A stretch of 64,000 nucleotides of DNA from Saprospiraceae bacterium. Lineage in GTDB: Bacteria > Bacteroidota > Bacteroidia > Chitinophagales > Saprospiraceae. A program made the position numbers and the translations under genes. The stretch covers positions 1 to 64,000 of the forward strand of contig JANQPA010000001.1 in NCBI GenBank assembly GCA_028285545.1, given 5' to 3'. The notes beneath the pieces were generated by a model. It was not told where the DNA came from, did no database searches, and worked only from the letters and a program-made list of their open reading frames with translations. The first letter of the stretch is position 1; the number at the start of each line of letters is the position of its first letter. Below are positions 43,130-53,500 of this stretch, piece by piece.

Positions 43130-46100
43130 ATGATGGTTTGGGCTGTTCGCTTTTTTTTGCTGATTTGTTGTTGTTTCCTTTGGATAGGTTCCTATCCACA
43201 AACAATTATTTCAAGGGAAACACTTCCCTCTCCTTCCATAGCTTCATTGAATCTCTTTGGATTAAGTGAAGGGCTCCCCATCAATTGTCTGGAAAAAGTG
43301 ATTTTAGATAGTAAAGGCAGACTTTGGCTTAATCCTTGTTTTCACAATACAACAAAGAGGGGACTTAATTTCTTTCAGTATGATGGTGAGAAATCCATCT
43401 ACTTTGATTTTCAACCTGATGGGTCAAGAGAAAAAGAAGCTTTTTCCTGGTATGCTCGGGGAGAAACTTCACAAGGATTTCTTTTTGGAAAAGAGTATCT
43501 TCAATCAATCGTCTTTTTTTGGCATCCGGACACCAGGCAACAGCATTTTTTTTACTTTGAAGAATCGGAGCAAATTTTGAATATAGAGGCGGAACCCGAA
43601 GGAACAGTCTTAGTTCTCGTTCTCCATGAGCATACCTATCGTATTTATCGCTTAGCAAGAGAGGGGAAACAGGTTTTAGGAGAAATCACTCTAGAATTTA
43701 AGGAAGCCCTCAATTATAACTATCCACATCCCTTGGTTTTGATTAATCATCAAATTTTGTTTCTGCATCAGACTGATGGCCTGGTTTCGCTTGATCTTAA
43801 TCAAAATACCATGCAATTCAAGTCATGGGAAGAATTGACAGGTGATCAACCGATGCAAAGGTATATTTATGATATAATGGGTGGCGCACTCAGTTGGCAA
43901 ATGGTAAGCTATGCTAAGAATTCTGTGTTTTTATATTTAGGAATGAAAAATGGCTTTTTCAGTCTTGATTTAAGCACTTTTCAACTCACCCCTCATCAAG
44001 TTTTCAATCCAGTATTTTTTTCACATCCCATCCTAGATAATTTGCAAGTACGGTTAACACAAGATCAAAAAAATAATATCCTGATCAATCTGGGCTACCA
44101 TTATGAATTTGCTGCAAAGAAAAAAAACACCAGAGATTATGCCTATCTGATAGATCATCGTGGGCAGATTCATAATTACTCTTTATTGGTTGAAAAAATA
44201 AGTAATAGTGCAGAGTATGAGGGGATACCATCATGGGATGGACATTATTTTAGCCATGATTTTCAGCGCCAATTAGGCTGGTCTTCTTTGGGAGGTATGG
44301 TTTTAGTTGAACTTCAGTTGGAATTTGACATTCAGGCCTTTTCATTAAATAAGGGTACCAGAGCAATTGCTTTTTTGGATAGTCTTAACTTAATGGTCAA
44401 CACAGATGGGCCAAGCTTAATCCTGAATTTAAAGGATGGTTCTTATGATTTTTTTCAACCACCAGACTCTAGTCTGCGAATTCTTACATCTGTGCAACAA
44501 ACAAAGGATCAGCATTTATGGATGACCAATCGCTTGGGGACACTGCATAGATATGATCTTGTCAAGAAAGAGCCAGATATTTTTCCTATTGGATTGGATT
44601 TTGAAAAATTCATTTTTATAAATGAAACGGAAGTCGCTCTTTTTTCTATGGAAGGACAGTTTTTCATCTATGACATCAAAACCAGAACTAAAAGACCCTA
44701 TTTCATTGAAGGTGTTCCATTTAGTGTCAATAGTGTGGTTAAGGATCTTCTTTTAGAATCTGATAGTTTGCTATGGGTTGCCACTCAACGTGGTCTTTGG
44801 TCTGTTGATTTACTTAACCATCAAAGCAAACATTTTGACCAAGTAGATATTTTGAAGGATGCCAACATCATGTGTATTAATCAAGGAAAAAACAGAGAGC
44901 TCTGGTTAGGCACCGCTCAAGATGGAGTTTTAATCTTTTCTCCGGGTTCTCAAAAAATAAGCCAAATTGCCAAATTGAATGGTCTTTCTCATAATACTGT
45001 GGCTGGAATACTAACCGATAATAGCTTCAATAGGTGGGTTTCTACTTTCGATGGTTTAACGGTCATCTCTCCAGAAGAAGAGGTATTATTTGAAATAAGA
45101 GAAGAGAATGGATTAACCCATAATGAGTTTAATATTACCTCATACAAAAAGCTTCCGGATGGAAAGCTGGCATTTGGAGGCATAAAAGGAATTAATATTC
45201 TAAACCCAAATGAGATATTAAGAGAGTATATTCAGAATGAGTCGCCTAAAATTTTTCTGACTGAAATAGAATTTTTTGATAAAAAAACCAATAAAGATCA
45301 AGTTTATAAAGGTTCTTTTAGGCAGCAGGGTTCTCTTCAAATTCCAGCAGCCAACAGATATTTGACCTTGGATTTTGCTATTTCTGATTATATTGAATTC
45401 GCTCAACATACCTATTCTTATCGAATCCTACCCTTAAAATCAACTAAAAATATTGATAACACTAATCCTTGGACAAATCTTGGCCCCGTATCTGAATTAA
45501 GCCTCAACAATCTACCTGTTGGAGATTGGCTTGTCCAAATACGGGGAGTTGACCATAAGGGGAATAAGGTCGAATTTCCTTTGGAAATCCCCATTCATGT
45601 AGATGATTTTTTTTATAACAAATGGTGGTTCTATGTGCTTTGTGCCCTCCCCTTCTTATTTGGAGGATGGATTTGGATTCAGCGAATTCTTACCGAACGC
45701 AAACGATTAAAGATCGAAGTAGAAAAAAGGACCGAACAAATCAGGCAAGACAAGGAAATTATTGCCAAGCAAGTAGAAGAACTTCAACAAGTTGATGAGG
45801 TAAAATCCAGGTTTTTCACGAATATTTCTCATGAACTTCGTACCCCACTGACCATCATCAGTGGGATGTCCAACAAAATCTATCAAAATCCGGATCAATG
45901 GGTAACCCAAGGAACCAAAATGATCAGTCGAAATGCCGATGAACTTTTAAACCTGGTTAATCAGATTTTGGATTTAAGAAAATTGGAGGCTGGCAAGTTA
46001 AAACCAGAATTGATCCATGGAGATATCATTCCTTTTATCAATTATATTTTCGAATCTTTTCATTCCATGGGTGAAGGCAAGGAAATCCAGCTTAAATTTC

Positions 46101-47374
46101 TGTCTGAATCTGATGAATTGTTTATGGATCATGATCCTAAAATGATTTTGCGAATTGTGTCCAACTTACTGTCCAATGCCATCAAATATTCAAATACTGG
46201 TGGCAAAGTTACCCTAAAGCTAGAGACGGTTTCTAATCATGAAAGCCTGGATGTCGGAACGCCCGAAAGCCTTAAGATCATGGTACAAGATGAGGGTCTT
46301 GGCATACCTGAAGATCAACTTCCCTATATATTTGATCGCTTTTACCAAGTGGATGATTCTTCTACCCGAAAAGGAGAAGGGACGGGCATTGGTTTATCCC
46401 TAATACGGGAGTTGATCAAATTATTAAATGGAAGAATTGAAGTGGAAAGCAGAGTAGGTGAAGGAAGCAGTTTTTTTGTTTATTTGCCTATACACCACCA
46501 AAGTCCCAAAGCTTCAGAAAGCCCTCAGTTAAAGGTACTTCTACCCAATTCCACACGGGAAGAAGAAATCTTAGCAACTACTGATAATATGGATACCGGG
46601 ATAGATTTACCCAATTTATTAATCATAGAAGACAATTCAGATGTAAGGCAATACCTGACCATCTGTCTGGAAGGGCATTATACCTTGTCGTATGCTGTAA
46701 ATGGAGAAGTTGGCATCGAAAAAGCCTTGGAAGAAGTACCCGATATCATTATTAGTGATGTCATGATGCCTAAAAAAGATGGTTATGAAGTATGTGATAC
46801 CTTAAAAAAAGATGTACGCACCAGTCATATTCCCATCATAATGCTTACCGCCAAATCAGATGCGGATTCCAGGATCAGCGGATTGGAAGTAGGTGCTGAT
46901 GCCTATCTTTCCAAACCTTTTAATGAACTGGAGCTGTTTGTCAGACTGGAAAAACTACTGGAAATCAGGAAGACTTTACAGAATCGATACAAATCAATGG
47001 ATACACTTGCAATTTCTGAAAGCCACCCTAACAAGCAGGAAGACGCTTTTATTTTGGAGGTGCAAGATATTATCCAGCAAAATCTTTCAGATGAAACCTT
47101 TGGCATTGCTGAACTTTGCCGCTCCATCGGGATGAGCAGAACCCAATTACACAATAAACTTAAATCCCTGACCGGCAGGTCCACCTCTCATTATATCCGC
47201 TCCATTCGAATACACAAGGCCAAAGACATGTTAGCCAACGATCCAAGTCTTAACATCACTGATATTGCTTTTGAAGTAGGCTTTTCTAATCTAAAATATT
47301 TTTCCAAAGTATTCTCTGAAGAAATCGGCAATTCTCCTTCTAATTATCGAAAAAATCTCCATTCGGAACAATAA
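43130..47374 (+). CDS. Hybrid two-component sensor/regulator with periplasmic propeller (HTCS type)
   Basis: 1414 aa from ATG 43130 (a GTG at 43127 opens the frame). In order: signal peptide; beta-propeller sensor (about 30-760, with two-component-regulator propeller motifs such as GLPINCLEKVILDSKGRLWL and NRWVSTFDGL); Y_Y_Y domain (about 760-830); TM helix about 833-853; coiled coil; HisKA (His near 902, NISHELRTPL); HATPase (GTGIGLSLI); receiver (Asp in DIIISDVMMPKKDG, about 1206); AraC HTH (about 1310-1410). This is the HTCS architecture. No SusC/SusD follows; giant adhesins do. Confidence 0.93.
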   Translation: MMVWAVRFFLLICCCFLWIGSYPQTIISRETLPSPSIASLNLFGLSEGLPINCLEKVILDSKGRLWLNPCFHNTTKRGLNFFQYDGEKSIYFDFQPDGSREKEAFSWYARGETSQGFLFGKEYLQSIVFFWHPDTRQQHFFYFEESEQILNIEAEPEGTVLVLVLHEHTYRIYRLAREGKQVLGEITLEFKEALNYNYPHPLVLINHQILFLHQTDGLVSLDLNQNTMQFKSWEELTGDQPMQRYIYDIMGGALSWQMVSYAKNSVFLYLGMKNGFFSLDLSTFQLTPHQVFNPVFFSHPILDNLQVRLTQDQKNNILINLGYHYEFAAKKKNTRDYAYLIDHRGQIHNYSLLVEKISNSAEYEGIPSWDGHYFSHDFQRQLGWSSLGGMVLVELQLEFDIQAFSLNKGTRAIAFLDSLNLMVNTDGPSLILNLKDGSYDFFQPPDSSLRILTSVQQTKDQHLWMTNRLGTLHRYDLVKKEPDIFPIGLDFEKFIFINETEVALFSMEGQFFIYDIKTRTKRPYFIEGVPFSVNSVVKDLLLESDSLLWVATQRGLWSVDLLNHQSKHFDQVDILKDANIMCINQGKNRELWLGTAQDGVLIFSPGSQKISQIAKLNGLSHNTVAGILTDNSFNRWVSTFDGLTVISPEEEVLFEIREENGLTHNEFNITSYKKLPDGKLAFGGIKGINILNPNEILREYIQNESPKIFLTEIEFFDKKTNKDQVYKGSFRQQGSLQIPAANRYLTLDFAISDYIEFAQHTYSYRILPLKSTKNIDNTNPWTNLGPVSELSLNNLPVGDWLVQIRGVDHKGNKVEFPLEIPIHVDDFFYNKWWFYVLCALPFLFGGWIWIQRILTERKRLKIEVEKRTEQIRQDKEIIAKQVEELQQVDEVKSRFFTNISHELRTPLTIISGMSNKIYQNPDQWVTQGTKMISRNADELLNLVNQILDLRKLEAGKLKPELIHGDIIPFINYIFESFHSMGEGKEIQLKFLSESDELFMDHDPKMILRIVSNLLSNAIKYSNTGGKVTLKLETVSNHESLDVGTPESLKIMVQDEGLGIPEDQLPYIFDRFYQVDDSSTRKGEGTGIGLSLIRELIKLLNGRIEVESRVGEGSSFFVYLPIHHQSPKASESPQLKVLLPNSTREEEILATTDNMDTGIDLPNLLIIEDNSDVRQYLTICLEGHYTLSYAVNGEVGIEKALEEVPDIIISDVMMPKKDGYEVCDTLKKDVRTSHIPIIMLTAKSDADSRISGLEVGADAYLSKPFNELELFVRLEKLLEIRKTLQNRYKSMDTLAISESHPNKQEDAFILEVQDIIQQNLSDETFGIAELCRSIGMSRTQLHNKLKSLTGRSTSHYIRSIRIHKAKDMLANDPSLNITDIAFEVGFSNLKYFSKVFSEEIGNSPSNYRKNLHSEQ

Positions 47375-47401
47375 GGAGAACATTCGGAACAATAAGGAGA
47401 A
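47360..47401. repeat. 21-bp tandem duplication at the sensor gene end
   Basis: CATTCGGAACAATAAGGAGA and one further A occurs twice in tandem (47360-47380, 47381-47401). The first copy contains the last codons (His-Ser-Glu-Gln) and stop of the hybrid sensor. Confidence 0.7.
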
Positions 47402-47563
47402 CTCTCCTTTTTTATTCGCCACACCTTTGTTGACATAAGCAATCAACAACTTCTATCTTTTTGATTATCAAAAACTTGTCTTTCTTTTCTTACAAGCTTA
47501 AAAAGGAAGCTTAGCTGATTTTTCTAAACACAAAAAACTACTTAACAATCTAAATTTTTTCTC

Positions 47564-50500
47564 ATGCTATATTTAATCAACAAAAGGATACTGCTCCTTT
47601 GCCTAATTATTATTGCAGCCATTTATTCAGGCAAAACTCAAAGTAATCTAATTCCAGATGGTAATCCTCATACCGTTTTTTATAATGGAAATAACCAGGT
47701 GCAAGAGTTTAAAATCCCCAATGACATTAGCCAGGGACGGATCTATCTTGAAACCTTTGGCGGTGATGGAGGAGCAAAATCGAATAAAGATGACGATAAA
47801 GTGAAAGCTAAAGGTGGACAGGGAGCCCAAATGGGGGCCTGGTTCGAAATTGGTACTGGTGCCAATAAAATTCCTCCGGGAGCCACAGTACTATTTATCA
47901 TTGGAGAGAAAGGTGATAACGCTGCATTAGCAGGTAGTGGAGCAGGAGGAGGAGGAGGAGGAAGTGGTCTTTTTTTCCAGGAATCAAACGGTCAATGGAC
48001 ACTCCTTGTGGTTGCAGGCGGTGGACAGGGAGGTGCAGGTTCAAAAAACGATGGTCTTCCTGGAGAAACCTTTGGCTGCGTAAATAAACTTTCAGATCAT
48101 CGAGGCCAGGATGTCCATTGTGTAGTTCAGGGACCTTATAGTTCTGTTTTTTCATGTGGTACAGGTGGCGGTGCCTTATTTGATGGTGTCGGTCAAAAAT
48201 ATTACCCTCCAGATTCTGATAAGCCTTCATCATGTTCTTCATGCACTGCAGGCAAAAGAGGTTGGCCTGGTGCCAATAATATTCCTACTAATAACGTAAA
48301 ACCTACTGGTGGGCAGGGAGGATCCTGCGGAGGTGATAAGTGGATCGGTGGAGGTTTTGGTTTTGGTGGAGGTGAAGCAGGAAAAGTATATAGCACTACT
48401 CCTGCCTCCGGAGGAGGATTTACCTCAGGCACTGGGACCGGTGGGGGCAGTTACATTAACCCAAATATGAAAATGACTCAATATTTCGAAACCCGTGTGC
48501 GTCACAGTTCAACAGAAGACCCTCAGCATGGAAAGGCCATCTATCAAATTATTCCAGATCCTAAAGCAGTTTGTAATGATTTGACTCTTGAGATTAAAGG
48601 TCCTGGAAACCTAGTTGTTCCAGTAGTCGACCTAGCTAAAAATTCTTACACCACTCTTTTAGGAGAACCCCTTTCTTTTACTACACCTACAGGCCTTGAA
48701 AACGGCACCATACTTTTGTTTAACTGCGGAAATGTGGGCACACACCAATATGATATAACAGTAGAGGGATTGGTTACTGGCTATACCAGTGAATGTACGT
48801 CTAATGTCACCGTTGTATCTCCAAACCCTGTTGTAAAATGCCGAGATATCACCGTAAATACTGATGAAAATGGGTCCTTAACTTTACAACCTGAACAGGT
48901 ATTAGATGAATATTTAACCTTCTGTGGTCCATCTGAATCTGCCATGCTATCGCTCGATAAAAATAATTTCACCTATGATTGTGCAGAGGGAGGCCCAAAA
49001 ACAGAAACAGTAATACTTAACGCTGACGACGGAGTAGGCAATACCTCGAGTTGTACCAGTACGGTTACTATTAATGTAGGAGACAATTCGAAACAGACTT
49101 TAAGTTGCCGCAATATTGAAGTTACTACTGATGAATTTGGAAATGCCCCCTTAGATCCCAAGCAATTGATGGAAAGTTATTCAAATGCCTGCGGCAGTCT
49201 TGAGCCACATACATTATCAGTGGGTTATACTTATTTAAAATATAATTGTGCCGAAGGAGGCCCTGTAATAGAAACAGTTGGGCTACATGCTCAGTCCGAA
49301 CATTTAGGAATTTGGTCGCATTGTAACAGTCAGGTCACTGTAAATTTTCCGGAATTTAACCATAAAATTAAATGTTACGATATTGAAGTATCTGCAAAAA
49401 GTGATGGGACCCTTTCTATAAACCCTAGTTGGATCTTAAGGGACTATATCAATCCTTGCGGTGCCCAAAATCCTACTAAATTATGGCTTGATGAAGACTT
49501 TTTCACCTTTACTTGTGAAGAAGGAAATAGTGCCTCCAGAAGCGTAGTATTAACTGCTGAAAATGAAAATGGGGAAACAGTAAGCTGTTCTAGTATGGTT
49601 ACTGTAAATTTAGATCATCTGGGAGAACTACCGGCCTCTTGTAAGCCAGCCGCAGTCCAGGTCAATCCTGGAGAAACAATTACCCTACCGGCATCAGCCC
49701 TCGATAACAATTCTTCTTTATTATGCGATAAGAACTCCTATCAGTTTGGCGAAAGCAATCTTAAACTACAAGTTCATACCGATGGTTTTAATGGTGATCT
49801 AAGCTGGTCTATTACCAGTGTGGACGGAAATACAGTTTTTGCCGAAAGGCCCAGCTACCCGCATAAAAGAACCTCTTTTGGTTTAAATTCTTATGAAACT
49901 GATTTTCTAGAAAATATTCAACTCCCTCCTGGTTGTTACCGATTCAATTGGACAGATAGTCATGGTGATGGTTTTTGGTGTGTCGGTAATGATATTGGAT
50001 TTTATCGCCTGACCGATGTGGATGGTAATGTCTTAGCTTATGGAGAGTGCAGTGCCATTGGAAGTGGACAAAACACTGAGTTTTGTGTTACCGCAGATAC
50101 CTACAAAGATGTTATGACATTCGATTGTAGCAATCCTGGTGTTTACAGAGTGGGATTGATTGCAATAGCTGAGAACGGGTCAACTTCAAGTTGCCAAACC
50201 ACTATTACGGTTAATGGCGGGCCTACTGCTATTTGTCAGCCTGTAACTGTTCAGATTGATAATGAGGGACAAGCCAGCCTATCCGCAACTGATTTGGATG
50301 GAGGGTCTTTTAGTGATTGTGGAAATATTGTATCCTACCAATTAGGAGGCAGTCAAATAAATCTGACCATTCAATCCGACGGGGCTAACGAAGACATCAG
50401 CTGGACCATTACCAGCCTGGATGGAAGTCAGATCTTCGCTCAAAATTCCAGTTATGGTGATGGCTTTGAATTCTTAGAAAGCATTAACATTCCTGCTGGC

Positions 50501-53500
50501 TGTTATATGTTCAACTGGATGGATAGTAAAGGGGATGGATTTGCTTGTCCAGGCAATAGCGATCGTTTCTATCGCTTAATGGATGCTGAAGGTAATTTAT
50601 TGGCGACTGGAAGTTGTCAGCATATCGGTTCAGGAGCAAGCCGTAAGTTCTGTGTGGAAGCCAATTCCTTTGTTAAGGCTTTATCTTTTGATTGTAGCGA
50701 CTCGGGACAACAGGCTGCTATTCTTACCGTCACAGATGAAGCAGGTAATACGGCTTCCTGCCAATCTACTATTACCATAGAATCCGGTGCAATAAAACCT
50801 ATCGAATGTGTAAGCGCGCCCGTTGTTGTACAATTAAATGAAAACGGCCAGGTCAGCCCGAATCCGGAACAGTTTTTAGCTGGGGGTCCTACTGCCTGTA
50901 GTATTACTTCTTTAAGTCTGGATCAAAGCGATTTCGACTGTAATACGCTGGGTACCAGGACAATCATCCTGAATGCTACTCACATAGATGGCAGTAGTAG
51001 CAGCTGCGAAGCCCAGATACAGGTAAGAGAAAATGTCCCTCCCACGCCTGTTTGTAAAGATGTTACCGTTCAATTGGATGACAAAGGTAGTTTAACATTG
51101 GATGCCAGCGTTTTCGACAATGGCAGTACAGATAACTGTGGTATCAGTGATCTGTATTTTAGTGATTATTCTTCATCAAAAACATTTGTCTGTAGCGATG
51201 TTGGTGTTTATCAGCTCTACGATATTATTGTGGAAGATTATAATAGCAATCTGGCTTATTGTAGTGTCACCTTTACACTGGAAGATAAAACTCCACCTGT
51301 AGTGCTTACTCAAGATGTCACTATCCAATTAGATGTAAGTGGAATGGGGACTATTTCGACAAATGATATAGACAATGGTTCAAATGATGCCTGTGGAATC
51401 AAAGAGTTGATTCTTGATAAAAGCGAATTTTCATATAATGACCTTGGACAAAACAAGGTTTTTCTCACCGTCACTGATAATAACAATAACACAGCTTCTC
51501 AAGAAGCAACTGTGACCGTTCAGGAAAATTTAGCTCCCACTGCCCTTTGTCAAAATGTTACCGTTCAACTTGATGAAAATGGAAATGGTTCTACTTCAGC
51601 TTCTGCAATAGATAATGGTTCTCATGATGGTAGCGGCATCAAAGAACTCAGCCTTGATCTCACTGATTTTAACTGTAATCATATTGGAGACAATCCAGTA
51701 GTCCTTACAGTAACCGATAATGCCGGAAATAGTAGTACCTGTGAGGCTATGGTTAAGGTAGTAGATGAGCTTGCTCCTGATGCCATTTGTAAAACTACTT
51801 TAGTTGTTCAATTAGATGAAAATGGAGAAGCCACCTTTAGGGCTCAGGAATTGGACAATGGATCCACTGACAATTGCGGATCACTGACTTTTGAATTCAG
51901 TAATGGCTCAACGGAGAAACTTGTTACTTGCACAACCGGTGGAATTGATCAGGACTTATTTGTAAAAGATAATAAGGGTAATACCAGTTCTTGTGGCACC
52001 ACAATTATTGTTGAAGACAATATCCCACCAGTAGCGGTATGCAAGGATGTTACCATTGAATTTCCAGCTGAAGGAGGGGATTATGTAGAATTAGAAGTAT
52101 TGAATATTGATGTAGAAAACTCTTATGATAATTGTGAAATAGGTCCTATACTGATAAGATTATTAGCAGGAGATTGTAGTATGATAAGTGTTTCTCCTAT
52201 TCCTTTTTCCTCATCTATCTCTGATGTTTCTGGCAATGTAAGCACCTGCACCTCTCTGGTTACTGTGGTGGATCGAACTGCTCCAGAAGCTCGTTGCAAG
52301 AATGTAACAATCCAATTGGATGAAAATGGTGAGGGTACTATCTCTGCCGCACAGATTGATAATGGTTCCTCTGATGCCTGTGGCATTGCTGAAATGACTT
52401 TGGATAAAACTACAATCTCTTGTTCTGATAATTCGGTTACCATGACTGTCAAAGACAATAACGGCAATGTAAGTTCCTGTACTGCAACGGTTATTACCCT
52501 TGATGAGATTCCTCCTGTTCCAGATCTAACTGATCTACCTGATATTGCAGCTGAATGTTCCGCTACTGTTACTGCCCCTACTGCCACCGATAATTGTGGA
52601 GGGACCATTATGGCTTCTACCAATGATCCTCTCTCCTACTCTTCTCAGGGAACCCACATCATCACCTGGTCTTTTGATGATGGCAATGGAAACATCCATA
52701 CCCAAACTCAAACCGTGATCATCAAAGATGTTTCTAATCCAGTGCCAGATCAGGCCAGTCTTCCTATTGTTAAAGGGGAATGTTCTGTTAGTGTTTCTGC
52801 TGCACCCACGGCTACTGACAATTGTGAAGGTATAATCACAGGCACTACCTCTGATCCTTTGACTTATTCTACCCTAGGCACTCATACCCTCACCTGGACT
52901 TTCGATGATGGTAATGGTAATGTAGCTACTCAAACTCAAACCGTAATCGTGGAAGATGTTACCAAACCTGTGCCTGATTTAGCTACTTTACCCACTGTTA
53001 CTGGTGAGTGTTCGGCAACTGTTTCTACTACTCCAACAGCTAAGGATAATTGTTCTGGACAGACCATTATGGGCACTACTTCTGATCCTTTGACTTATTC
53101 CACCCAAGGTACCCATACCATCACTTGGTCTTTTGATGATGGTAATGGAAATGTAGCCACTCAAACTCAAACAGTCATTGTGGATGATGTCACCAAACCA
53201 GTTCCAGATCAGAATTCTTTACCTATTCTCAGTGCGGAATGTTCTGTGACCGTTTCTCAGACTCCTACAGCTACCGATAACTGTGCAGGTACTATAATAG
53301 GCACTACCACCGATCCCCTGTCCTACAGCTCCCAGGGAACTCACATTATTACTTGGTCTTTTGATGATGGAAATGGTAATGTTTCCACCCAAACCCAAAC
53401 CGTGATCATTAAGGATGTCACTGCTCCGGTGCCAGATGTGGCTACTTTGCCTACCATCACTGGAAACTGTGAAGTGGGTCTGGAACCTCCTTTTGCTACT